Source: Bradyrhizobium septentrionale
GTDB lineage: Bacteria; Pseudomonadota; Alphaproteobacteria; Rhizobiales; Xanthobacteraceae
NCBI RefSeq assembly: GCF_011516645.4
Contig: NZ_CP088285.1
Location: 8,202,501 to 8,266,500 of the forward strand
DNA length: 64,000 nt
Direction: 5' to 3'
Made by a program: the position numbers and the translations under genes. Each line of letters opens with the position of its first letter. The first letter of the stretch is position 1. The notes under the pieces are model-generated. The model was not told the DNA's origin. It saw nothing but the letters and a program-made list of their open reading frames with translations, and searched no databases. Shown one piece after another: positions 43,950 to 51,793 of this stretch.

Positions 43950-45122
43950 CTACTTCTCGACCTCAAACGTCAGCCCGGCGCGATCGACTAGGCGCTTGAT
44001 CAGTCTGTGCTGCATCGCGGCTCCCGGGGTCCAGAAGCCGGGGGCTACATCCCGCGTATCGCGCAACAGGCAGATCGCACATTCCGAGATCATCTTCGAG
44101 GTCGAGCCGTAGCCGGGATCGCGATCGCCCTTGATGCCGGCGCGGACCATGCGGCCGTCGGGCGCGACCGCGATATAGAGCAGATCGTAGCGGCCGTTCT
44201 CGCGCTCTTCCTTGGAAGGGCCCTCGCCCGGCTTCGGCGCGCTCGGCCCAGTCTTCTCCGAATTCAGCGCCATCACCTTCTTGGCGTTCGCCTCGCCCTT
44301 TTCGCCCGGACCGGTCAGGACCATCTCGTCGTAGACGAAGTCCTTGCCGTAGGGAAAGCCCATCAGCATGTTGGAGCGGTGGACGTTGCGCGTGTTGATC
44401 AGCGCCATCATGAACGGCGCGGTCCAGGAGTGCAGATCCTCCTCGTAAGCCGGCTTGCTGCCGCGCGGCTGCTTCGGGCCCTCGAAGCCCGGCGTCAGCG
44501 CGAAGGGATTGTTGAGGATCGCAACCAGGCTGAGGTCCTTGGCGACCGCATCGAAAGTCGCCTTGGCGCTCGCGGCGGTGCCGCCGGACAGCGTGCCGCG
44601 CATGTCGCGCACCCGGCCCTTGACGCGCTGTGCGGCCGCGCCGAACACGCGCCGGGCCTCGTCCTGGACAAAGAACGTGCCGAGCTCGAACGGCACCGAA
44701 TCGAAGCCGCAGGAGAACACGATGCGCGCGCCGCTGGCCTTTGCCGCGGCTTCGTATTTGTCGATCATCTGCCGCATCCAGACCGGCTCGCCGCACAGAT
44801 CGAAATAGTCGGTGCCGCTTTCCACGCAGGCCGCGATCAGCTCGTTGCCATAGAGCTGATACGGACCGACCGTCGAGATCACCGATTTGGTCTGCGCCAG
44901 CATCGCCTTCAGCGATGCAGCGTCGCCGGCATCGGCAACGATCAGCGGCGTATCGGCAGGCGCGCCGATCGCGTCGCGGACCGAAGCGAGCTTGTCCTTG
45001 CTGCGCCCGGCCATCGCCCATTTCAGGCTGCCGTCGCGATAATGCGCGGCGAGATATTCGGCGACCAGCTGACCGGTGAAGCCGGTCGCGCCATAGACGA
45101 CGATGTCGAGTTTCGAGGACAT
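43950..45122 (-). CDS. Saccharopine dehydrogenase-like / trans-acting enoyl reductase family protein
   Basis: A 390-aa NAD(P)-binding protein. The N-terminal Rossmann motif is LDIVVYGATGFTGQLVAEYL (residues 5-24), followed by WAMAGRSKDKL and VISTVGPYQLYGNELIAACV. TDYFDLCGEPVWMRQMIDKY is typical of this family, which includes mycobacterial trans-acting enoyl reductases and eukaryotic SCCPDH. It is probably not a lysine-pathway saccharopine dehydrogenase. Substrate unknown. It lies 97 bp downstream of the DUF169 gene on the same strand. Confidence 0.88.
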   Translation of the reverse strand: MSSKLDIVVYGATGFTGQLVAEYLAAHYRDGSLKWAMAGRSKDKLASVRDAIGAPADTPLIVADAGDAASLKAMLAQTKSVISTVGPYQLYGNELIAACVESGTDYFDLCGEPVWMRQMIDKYEAAAKASGARIVFSCGFDSVPFELGTFFVQDEARRVFGAAAQRVKGRVRDMRGTLSGGTAASAKATFDAVAKDLSLVAILNNPFALTPGFEGPKQPRGSKPAYEEDLHSWTAPFMMALINTRNVHRSNMLMGFPYGKDFVYDEMVLTGPGEKGEANAKKVMALNSEKTGPSAPKPGEGPSKEERENGRYDLLYIAVAPDGRMVRAGIKGDRDPGYGSTSKMISECAICLLRDTRDVAPGFWTPGAAMQHRLIKRLVDRAGLTFEVEK

Positions 45123-45181
45123 GGATCAGGCTCCCTGCGATTGGGCGCCCTTTTGTCATTGCGGGCGCGGCGACGCAATTG

Positions 45182-45231
45182 GCTATTTCTTGCGGCTATT
45201 TCTTGCCGCTATTTCTCCGCTATTTCTTGGC
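45182..45231. repeat. Short tandem repeat at the 3' end of the DUF169 gene
   Basis: Four imperfect copies of GGCTATTTCTTGC in a row. On the minus strand the first copy contains the last codons and stop of the DUF169 gene; the others lie after the stop. Confidence 0.75.
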
Positions 45232-46005
45232 GTAGGACACGCCCATGCCCGCACGCACGTCGGCCTGGATGCCATAGGGCGCGATCGGGTAACGCAGGCC
45301 GTTCTTGGCGAGCTGCTTCATGCCGGCGATCGCCTTGACCAGATAGGCCGGCGGCAGCGCCATCAGCATCTCCTCGTCGGGCACGCCGCCATAACGGCGC
45401 TCGGCGAAGCACGGCAGCGACAGGCTCGGCTCGCCGGTCTTCAGCGCCCGCCCCCACGAATCCGCACAGGCGGTTTCGCCGACCACGCCCCATTCGAACT
45501 TCTTGTAGCCGGTGTACTGCAGCCCGTTGATCAGGATGATCATCTGTCCCGGCGTCGCATAGACGAGGCAGATGTCGGGCGGATTGAGCCGGCCGCTGGT
45601 CAGCGGGCTCACCGCCATCGCCTGGTACCGGCCGTAAGGCACCACGTCGAGCGCCTCCTGGCGCTTGCGCGCGTCCTCGGCCGTGCCGTGCCAAACGCCG
45701 ACATAGTTCTCGCCGGCAAGCCACTTCTCGTCCTGCGGCGCGAGCCCGATCACCGCGCGGCACTGCGCGCCGACCAGATCGTCGCCGGTGATGCCGACCG
45801 TCCAGCCGAGCCGCGAGGCCATGCTGACGATCTGATCGGTGGTGTGGACCGCCGACGGACGCCGGATCTTCGGGATCGCCTCCATCTCCTCGACGCGCGC
45901 GAACATCTTGATCCCGATGACCGTGGTCTTCAGCCGCAGCAGGTTGTTCAGGTCGGCGACTATTGCCGCGAGGTCGAACTGTTCCGGCGGTGTCTGCTGT
46001 TGCAT
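45220..46005 (-). CDS. DUF169 domain-containing protein
   Basis: A 261-aa protein of the DUF169 family: LRLKTTVIGIKMFARVEEME near the N terminus, AQCRAVIGLA, and LPCFAERRYGGVPDEEMLMA near the C terminus are characteristic. Members are soluble and uncharacterised. The gene's last codons lie in a short tandem repeat. It is upstream of the saccharopine-dehydrogenase-like gene on the same strand and may be co-transcribed with it. Confidence 0.85.
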   Translation of the reverse strand: MQQQTPPEQFDLAAIVADLNNLLRLKTTVIGIKMFARVEEMEAIPKIRRPSAVHTTDQIVSMASRLGWTVGITGDDLVGAQCRAVIGLAPQDEKWLAGENYVGVWHGTAEDARKRQEALDVVPYGRYQAMAVSPLTSGRLNPPDICLVYATPGQMIILINGLQYTGYKKFEWGVVGETACADSWGRALKTGEPSLSLPCFAERRYGGVPDEEMLMALPPAYLVKAIAGMKQLAKNGLRYPIAPYGIQADVRAGMGVSYAKK

Positions 46006-46055
46006 GGCGAAAACTCCCGTGAGCGGCGGCTTGGCGTTGCCTGTTGTGGCGATGG

Positions 46056-46121
46056 TAGAGCATTTTCGAGCGAAGTGGGTACCGGTTCGCGTGGAGAAAA
46101 TGCGTCAAGACAAGAATCTAG
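46056..46121. repeat. Dispersed approximately 100-bp repeat, copy C, left part
   Basis: Minus-oriented copy: GAGCATTTTCGAGCGAAGTG, ACCGGTTCGCG and GTCAAGACAAGAATCTAG are the complement of the family core. It is cut at CTAG by the IS1182-type element; the other part is at 47566-47603. Confidence 0.88.
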
Positions 46122-47565
46122 GAGCTTGTCTGGATAGTCGCTGTTCAAATCTGGTCGGGTCTGATTCAACATTGGGCGATGAGCAAGTATTTTCGGCCTT
46201 GGAACATCGATCAGACGCTGCTTCTGCCGCCGAATGTGCAGGACTTCGTGCCGAAAGGCCATGTCTCGCGGTTTATGGTTGATCTGGTGCGGGAGAGCCT
46301 CGATCTCAGGGAGATCATGGGCAGCTATGTGAGCGGGCTTGGGCAGCCGCCGTTTGATCCGCGGATGATGGTGGCGCTGCTGCTGCATAGCTATGCGAGT
46401 GGGCTGTATTCGTCGCGTCGGATTGCCAAGGCCTGCCGGGAGCGGAACGATTTTGTGATGATCGTGGCGCTGGATGCGCCGGATTTTCGGACGATCAGCG
46501 ACTTTCGCAAGCGACATTTGAAGGCGCTCGGCGCGCTATTCGTGCAGGTTCTGAAGTTGTGCGAGACGGCCGGGCTGGTCAAGCTCGGTCATGTCGCGCT
46601 GGATGGTACGAAGATCAAGGCGAACGCGTCGAAACACAAGGCGATGAGTTATGAGCGCATGAAGAAGCGCGAGGCGGAATTGAAGGCCGAGGTCGCTCGC
46701 ATGCTGGCGGCCGCCGAGGCGGCGGATGCCTCGGAGGATGAGACTTTCGGCAACAGCGACGAACTGCCGGACTGGACCGTCGACAAGCAGAAACGGCTGG
46801 CGAAGATCCAGCAAGCGATGGCGGCGCTGGAAGCGGACGCCAAACTGGCGGCGGAGGAAGAGCGCCGCATCGAGGCCGAAAAGGAACAGCAGCGCCAGGC
46901 CGAAGGCCGCAAGAAGCCGGGCAAACCGGCGGCGCTGCCATCGGAGGAACCCAATCCCAAGGCGCAACGCAACTTCACCGATCCGGAAAGCCGCATCATG
47001 AAGTCGAAGGATGGCTTCGTTCAGGCCTATAATGCCCAGGCGGCCGTCGATGCACATGCCCAGATCATTGTCGCGCAAGAACTGACCCAGCACGGCAGCG
47101 ATCAGGGCCAGTTGGTGCCCCTGATCGAGGCCATCGAGAGCAATCTTGGCCGCAAGCCGCGGCAGGCCTCAGCGGATTCCGGCTACTGCAGCGAAGCCAA
47201 TCTCGAAGCGCTCGACACACGCAGCATCGATGGCTATGTCGCGCCCGGACGCGCCAAGCACCCGACAGTAGCGAACGGAAAAGTCGGCGGCCCGCTGACA
47301 CAGGCCATGCGAAAGAAGATCGACGATGGCGGCTTCGAAACACCCTACCGATTGCGAAAGCAAGTGGTGGAGCCGGTGTTCGGGCAGATCAAACAGGCAA
47401 GAGGCTTCCGCCAGTTCCTGTTGCGGGGCATCGAGAAAGTGCGCGCCGAGTGGACAATGATCTGCACCGTCCATAACCTCCTCAAGCTGTTCAACCTCGC
47501 AAACGCAGCCTGAGCCTGCTACTCTACAACAAATGCCCGTCACGAAAACATATCTGGACGGGCTC
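46122..47565 (+). mobile_element. IS1182 family insertion sequence with CTAG target duplication
   Basis: A 1444-bp element with ends GAGCTTGTCTGGATA and TATCTGGACGGGCTC, imperfect inverted repeats (11 of 15 positions). It is flanked by CTAG on both sides (46118-46121 and 47566-47569), a 4-bp target-site duplication. It contains one intact transposase gene. Joining the flanks restores a complete copy of the dispersed repeat, which confirms the boundaries. Confidence 0.92.
46179..47513 (+). CDS. IS1182 family transposase
   Basis: A 444-aa DDE transposase. The N-terminal DUF772 region (PFDPRMMVALLLHSYASGLY and DFRTISDFRKRHL) is followed by the first catalytic Asp in LGHVALDGTKIKANASKH. A long charged, Ala/Glu/Lys-rich coiled segment (about residues 165-265) comes next. 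The second Asp lies in ASADSGYCSEANLEAL and the catalytic Glu in RKQVVEPVFGQIKQARGFRQ. Intact, so the element may be active. Confidence 0.94.
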   Translation: MSKYFRPWNIDQTLLLPPNVQDFVPKGHVSRFMVDLVRESLDLREIMGSYVSGLGQPPFDPRMMVALLLHSYASGLYSSRRIAKACRERNDFVMIVALDAPDFRTISDFRKRHLKALGALFVQVLKLCETAGLVKLGHVALDGTKIKANASKHKAMSYERMKKREAELKAEVARMLAAAEAADASEDETFGNSDELPDWTVDKQKRLAKIQQAMAALEADAKLAAEEERRIEAEKEQQRQAEGRKKPGKPAALPSEEPNPKAQRNFTDPESRIMKSKDGFVQAYNAQAAVDAHAQIIVAQELTQHGSDQGQLVPLIEAIESNLGRKPRQASADSGYCSEANLEALDTRSIDGYVAPGRAKHPTVANGKVGGPLTQAMRKKIDDGGFETPYRLRKQVVEPVFGQIKQARGFRQFLLRGIEKVRAEWTMICTVHNLLKLFNLANAA

Positions 47566-47603
47566 CTAGAGCCCGTTCCGACTCGATCGGAACGGGGCTC
47601 TAG
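47566..47603. repeat. Dispersed approximately 100-bp repeat, copy C, right part
   Basis: Carries the hairpin dyad CCCGTTCCGACTCGATCGGA and ends CGGGGCTCTAG; together with 46056-46121 it forms one full copy. The rest of the gap to the next gene (47604-47801) has a small hairpin GCCGGATTGACCGGC near 47604 and nothing else. Confidence 0.88.
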
Positions 47604-47801
47604 CCGGATTGACCGGCAGAAGCGACAAGCGCGTGGCGTCCTAACCGCTCTCAGCCCACAGATCGCGCGCCAACCCGGCCGAACTTGATAATGGCGTAGA
47701 CTCGCAGACATTCCGCAACGATACATGGGCTTGCATCAAACTGACAAAATCTGTCAGTGGCCTGTGCTAGTTCAGCGCATCATCTCGAACAGGAGAACAT
47801 G

Positions 47802-48179
47802 ATGACTGAACACGATGGCAAGACACTCGCAATCGCCCGCGCCTATGTCGAGGCAATCGCCAACAAGGATGTCGACACGATCATTTCGATTTCGACCGAC
47901 GATGTTGTTTGCAACTCGCCGCGTGGTCGGCTGACCGGCACGCAGGCATTCCGCGGCTTTCACGAGGGCTTCGCCCGCATGATCAAAAAGGTCGTGGTTC
48001 TTGCGGCCTTTGGTGACGATGAGCATGCCGTGGTCGTCTACCACGCGGAAACCCATCCTGTTCCGAACTCGACTGTCGCCGAGCTTCTCAAGATCAAGAA
48101 CGGCAAGATCGCTTCGACCGAGGTGATTTACGACGCAACGCCCTTCGCCGCCTACGCGGCGACGGTGGCACCCCAATAA
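47802..48179 (+). CDS. SnoaL-like / NTF2-fold protein
   Basis: A 125-aa protein with a single NTF2-like domain: IARAYVEAIANKDVDTIISI, then NSPRGRLTGTQAFRGF, and a C-terminal sheet VAELLKIKNGKIASTEVIYD. Such folds act as isomerases, hydrolases or small-molecule binders. AGGAG lies 6 nt before the second of two adjacent ATG codons, which I chose. The gene is 22 bp upstream of the oxidoreductase gene and probably in one operon with it. Confidence 0.85.
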   Translation: MTEHDGKTLAIARAYVEAIANKDVDTIISISTDDVVCNSPRGRLTGTQAFRGFHEGFARMIKKVVVLAAFGDDEHAVVVYHAETHPVPNSTVAELLKIKNGKIASTEVIYDATPFAAYAATVAPQ

Positions 48180-48201
48180 ATCGCGTCGCAGGAGCAAACC
48201 C

Positions 48202-49134
48202 GTGAAACGCATCCAATATTACGCGTACGGCGGCCCCGAGACGATGAAGCTCGAAGACTTCGTGCTTGAGACGCCCGGACAAGGCCAGGTCGCGGCGAAG
48301 GTGAAGTTCACCGCGGTCAATCCGATCGATTGGAAAATGCGGCAAGGCGCCCTGAAGATGATGACAGGGAAATCCTTCCCTCGAACGATGGGCGTCGACT
48401 TTTCGGGGACAGTGATCTCCGTTGGCGCCGGCGTGACGCGGTTCAGGCCCGGCGACGCGGTCTTCGGCCTTGCCCGCCTCAAGCAAAGCGGTGCGCTTGG
48501 CGAGGCGTTCGTCACCAACGAAAGCTTCGTTGCGAAGAAGCCCGACAACGTTTCTTTCGAGGAAGCGGCGTGCCTCGGAACGCCTGGTGTCACGGCATGG
48601 AACGGTCTTGTCGACAGGGCGGCTCTCAAGGGCGGCCAGTCGGTCTTCGTCAACGGATGCACCGGCGCGGTTGGGGAGGCTGCCGTGCAGATTGCGCGGA
48701 TGCTCGGCGCCACGGCTTCAGGCCGTTGCAGCGCTGAAGCGATGCCGAGGGCCCACGAGCTCGGCGTGCAGAAACCCTTCGACTATCGGAAGACCGACCT
48801 ATCGGCGCTGACGGATCGTTTTGACGTGGTCTATGATACGGCCGCAGTCATGCCGGCGGCCACCGGCTTACACCTCGCGGGCAAGCGCGGCGTGTTCCTT
48901 GATATCGAACCGACACCGGCGAAATTTCTCCGCTCGCTCTTCAATCGCAAACTGAAGCCCATCGTTTGCACGCCACGAGCTGACATCCTCGACGGACTGG
49001 CGCGCGCTGCCCGAGAGGGAAAGCTGCGGTTGCCGGTCGCCGAAACCGTGCCGCTCCGCGAGGCGATTCCGTTCATCGCAAGCCTTGAGAAGGGCCGGAG
49101 GATCGCCGGAAAAGGGCTCGTTGCCATAGCCTGA
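48202..49134 (+). CDS. NAD(P)-dependent alcohol dehydrogenase / quinone oxidoreductase (MDR family)
   Basis: A 310-aa medium-chain dehydrogenase of the zinc-free quinone-oxidoreductase type. N-terminal GroES-like domain with VKFTAVNPIDWKMRQGAL, then GVDFSGTVISVGAGVTRFRP; cofactor domain with GGQSVFVNGCTGAVGEAAVQ. No catalytic-zinc ligand pattern is evident. The WYL-domain regulator follows 44 bp downstream. It probably reduces quinones or enones with NADPH. Confidence 0.9.
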   Translation: MKRIQYYAYGGPETMKLEDFVLETPGQGQVAAKVKFTAVNPIDWKMRQGALKMMTGKSFPRTMGVDFSGTVISVGAGVTRFRPGDAVFGLARLKQSGALGEAFVTNESFVAKKPDNVSFEEAACLGTPGVTAWNGLVDRAALKGGQSVFVNGCTGAVGEAAVQIARMLGATASGRCSAEAMPRAHELGVQKPFDYRKTDLSALTDRFDVVYDTAAVMPAATGLHLAGKRGVFLDIEPTPAKFLRSLFNRKLKPIVCTPRADILDGLARAAREGKLRLPVAETVPLREAIPFIASLEKGRRIAGKGLVAIA

Positions 49135-49141
49135 CACTTAC

Positions 49142-49156
49142 TGCCAAATTTTGGCA
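49142..49156. promoter_or_regulatory. Perfect palindrome upstream of the YafY-type regulator
   Basis: TGCCAAA-T-TTTGGCA lies 22 bp before the regulator's ATG and just after the dehydrogenase stop. A TATGCT sequence follows at 49162. Size and place suit an autoregulatory operator; that is inference. Confidence 0.55.
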
Positions 49157-49178
49157 TGAGCTATGCTAAGCTCGCCGC

Positions 49179-49880
49179 ATGTCCAAAAGTCAACGGCTCT
49201 TCGATCTCATGCAGATGCTCCGGCGGCATCCTCGTCCGGTAGCGGGCACCGAGCTTGCGCGCGAGGCCGGCGTGTCGTTGCGGACGGTCTATCGCGACAT
49301 CTCGGATTTGCAGGCCTTGGGCGCTGAGATCGAAGGTGAACCGGGTGTCGGATATGTCTTGCGGCCGGGCTTCCTGTTGCCGCCGCTGATGTTCTCCGAA
49401 GAGGAGATTCAGGCGGTTGCCTTGGGCGTGCAATGGGTGCAGCGGCAGACGGATGAAGGGCTTGCGCTTGCTGCACAGAATGCGCTTGCCAAGATCGGCG
49501 CAGTGCTCCCCTCGGAACTGCGGCACAAGCTTGACGACAGCAGCTTCCACGTCAGCCGCCGCGCACCGAAGACACCCTCTGTGGATCTTCAAATGCTGCG
49601 TCAGGCGATGCGCGAACAGCGCAAACTGCGCATGATTTATCGCGATCCGACGGGCACGGAGACCGAGCGCGTGATCTGGCCGATTATGCTCGGCTTCTTC
49701 GAGGCCCGACGCGTGATTGCCGGCTGGTGCGAGCTTCGCGAGGATTTCCGCACCTTCCGCACGGACCGGATCGTGCGCGGCCGGCTTTTGAAAGAGCGCT
49801 ATCTCGGCCGCAGGCGCGATCTGGTCAAGCGATGGCGGACGCAGGTTGCGGAGCAAAGCGCGCCGACTAATTCTCCCTGA
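49179..49880 (+). CDS. YafY/DeoR-like regulator with HTH_11 and WYL domain
   Basis: A 233-aa regulator. The N-terminal winged helix (LFDLMQMLRRHPRPVAGTEL, AREAGVSLRTVYRDISDLQA) precedes a WYL domain (about residues 135-215, LRMIYRDPTGTETERVIWPI and FRTDRIVRGRLL). WYL domains often sense nucleic acid or nucleotide ligands. It may control the upstream dehydrogenase/SnoaL-like pair and itself through the palindrome before its start. Confidence 0.9.
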   Translation: MSKSQRLFDLMQMLRRHPRPVAGTELAREAGVSLRTVYRDISDLQALGAEIEGEPGVGYVLRPGFLLPPLMFSEEEIQAVALGVQWVQRQTDEGLALAAQNALAKIGAVLPSELRHKLDDSSFHVSRRAPKTPSVDLQMLRQAMREQRKLRMIYRDPTGTETERVIWPIMLGFFEARRVIAGWCELREDFRTFRTDRIVRGRLLKERYLGRRRDLVKRWRTQVAEQSAPTNSP

Positions 49881-49905
49881 CTCAGCATGTCCATCAGGAC
49901 GGTAG

Positions 49906-50700
49906 CTAGCGCGTCGCCGGTCCCGGCAGCCAATCATCGGTTTTGCCCGCCAGATGATAGGCTACGAGCCCGATCCACTCCCGCGTGGCGACGTCGGTGC
50001 GCGACAGGCCGTCGATCGCAAACGTTGCGAAGCTCATGACATTACCGGCGCGCCAGTCGACCGGATAGGCCTCGACGCTGAATCCCGCCTTGCGGAACAG
50101 GCCGACCGAACGCGGCATGTGATAGGCCGATGTCACGAGCAGCCAGCGCTCGCCCGGCTTCGGATCGACCAGCGCCTTGGAGAATTCCGCGTTCTCCACC
50201 GTGTTGCGCGAGCGGCGCTCGATGATCAATCGCGATCTGGCAATGCCGAGGCTCTCGAACAGCTCGGCGGCATAGTCGGCTTCGCGCGCATCATTCGAGA
50301 TCAAATTCGCGCTGCCGCCGGTGAACACGAGGCGCGCGTTGGGGTATCTGCGCGCGAGCGCTGCCGCCGCGATGACACGATCGGCTGCGCTGCGCACCAC
50401 CGGCGTACCATGCGCAACCGACAGATCGGCATCGATCGATCCGCCAAGCACAATGATGCCGTCAGGCGCGCCACGCGAGGCGTCCCATGGCGGGAAGCGC
50501 TGCTCCAGCGTGGCGATCAGGACATTGCCGAGCGGCGAGAAGCCGCAGATCGCGAGCAGCAGCAGCGCGCCCACCATCAGCCTGCGGCCAAGACGCGCAA
50601 ACCGCGTCAGCAACAGCACGGCGCCGATCACGCCGATACCGATCAGGAAATTGATCGGCAGCAGCATGATGCCGAGCGTCTTGGAGAGCACAAAAAACAA
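49906..50700 (-). CDS. YdcF family protein (DUF218)
   Basis: A 264-aa protein with two N-terminal membrane segments (about residues 10-60) and a DUF218 domain: DGIIVLGGSIDADLSV, PNARLVFTGGSANLI, ESLGIARSRLIIERRSRNTV and WLLVTSAYHMPRSVGLFRKA. Related proteins (SanA, ElyC, YdcF) act in the cell envelope. The annotated start is TTG; an ATG 11 codons downstream is possible. It is divergent from the formamidase gene. Confidence 0.9.
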   Translation of the reverse strand: MFFVLSKTLGIMLLPINFLIGIGVIGAVLLLTRFARLGRRLMVGALLLLAICGFSPLGNVLIATLEQRFPPWDASRGAPDGIIVLGGSIDADLSVAHGTPVVRSAADRVIAAAALARRYPNARLVFTGGSANLISNDAREADYAAELFESLGIARSRLIIERRSRNTVENAEFSKALVDPKPGERWLLVTSAYHMPRSVGLFRKAGFSVEAYPVDWRAGNVMSFATFAIDGLSRTDVATREWIGLVAYHLAGKTDDWLPGPATR

Positions 50701-50766
50701 GGGAAGCCTCTGCGAAGTTCTGCTACAGCGTCATACGCTGCCGGGAACGCAATAAAAAGAAGTCAC

Positions 50767-51708
50767 ATGACCCATCATCATCTGAAGTCCAGTTCCGAAA
50801 CCTGCCATTGGGGCTTCTTTGAAGCCAGGCTGAAACCGGTCCTGACCATCGCAAGCGGCGACGAGGTCACGGTCGAGACCGTCAGCGGCGGCCCGGACGT
50901 GGTGCCCGACCGCGGCAAGTTTATCGTCCCGCCGGAGCTCGACGACATCCACGCGAAAAACGAACGGATGGTGCCCGGGCACATTCTGACTGGCCCGATC
51001 GCGGTCAGCGGCGCCGAGCCCGGCGATGTGCTCGAGGTCGATATTCTCGACGTCCAACTGCGCCAGGACTGGGGTTACAATCTGATCAAGCCATTGTCCG
51101 GCACCCTGCCCGACGATTTCCACGAGACGCGCATCCTCAACATCCCGCTCGATCGCGACCGCATGGTCGGCCGCATGCCGTGGGGGCTCGATCTGCCGCT
51201 GAAGCCGTTCTTCGGGGTGATGGGCGTCTCGCCGCCGCCGGCCTGGGGCCGCATCTCCTCGCTGATCCCGCGCGCGATGGGCGGCAATCTCGACAACAAG
51301 GAGCTCGGCGCCGGCGCCAAGCTCTATCTGCCGGTGTTCGTGCCGGGCGCGCTGTTCTCCTGCGGTGACGGCCATGGCGTACAGGGCGACGGCGAGGTCT
51401 GCGTCACCGCGATCGAGACCGCGCTCACCGGCCGCTTCCGCCTGACCTTGCGCAAGGATCTCAAGCTCGCCTATCCGCGCGCCGAGACCGCTGACCATTA
51501 CATGACCATGGCGATGGATCCCGACCTCGACCAGTGCGTGGTGCGGGCGCTGCGCGACATGATCGTGCTGCTCAGCGAGAAGCGCAATCTGTCCCGCGAG
51601 GACGCCTACACGCTGTGCAGCCTGGCCGCCGACCTGCGGGTGACGCAGACGGTCAACGGCTCCAAGGGCATTCACTGCATGATCGCCAAATCGGTGGTCC
51701 ACGGCTGA
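50767..51708 (+). CDS. Acetamidase/formamidase family protein
   Basis: A 313-aa FmdA/AmdA-type amidohydrolase. Motifs: GHILTGPIAVSGAEPGDVLE, RMVGRMPWGLDLPLKPFFGV, GGNLDNKELGAGAKLYLPVF and ALFSCGDGHGVQGDGEVCVT, in the order expected of the family. It hydrolyses short amides to ammonia and a carboxylate. No amide transporter is adjacent. The start MTHHHLKSSSE follows an AAAGAAG sequence; longer frames upstream overlap the YdcF gene and are not similar. Confidence 0.92.
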   Translation: MTHHHLKSSSETCHWGFFEARLKPVLTIASGDEVTVETVSGGPDVVPDRGKFIVPPELDDIHAKNERMVPGHILTGPIAVSGAEPGDVLEVDILDVQLRQDWGYNLIKPLSGTLPDDFHETRILNIPLDRDRMVGRMPWGLDLPLKPFFGVMGVSPPPAWGRISSLIPRAMGGNLDNKELGAGAKLYLPVFVPGALFSCGDGHGVQGDGEVCVTAIETALTGRFRLTLRKDLKLAYPRAETADHYMTMAMDPDLDQCVVRALRDMIVLLSEKRNLSREDAYTLCSLAADLRVTQTVNGSKGIHCMIAKSVVHG

Positions 51709-51793
51709 CAGGCGGTCGATAGGCCGCACTTGTTCCGCAGGCGCGGCTCGATACAATCCCCGTCCCAACGAACAAGAATGGACGGGGACGGAC

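Noticed and set aside
43963..45338. Long frames on both strands over the saccharopine-dehydrogenase-like gene
   Set aside because: Shadows of a gene with a clear Rossmann motif; no motif of their own.
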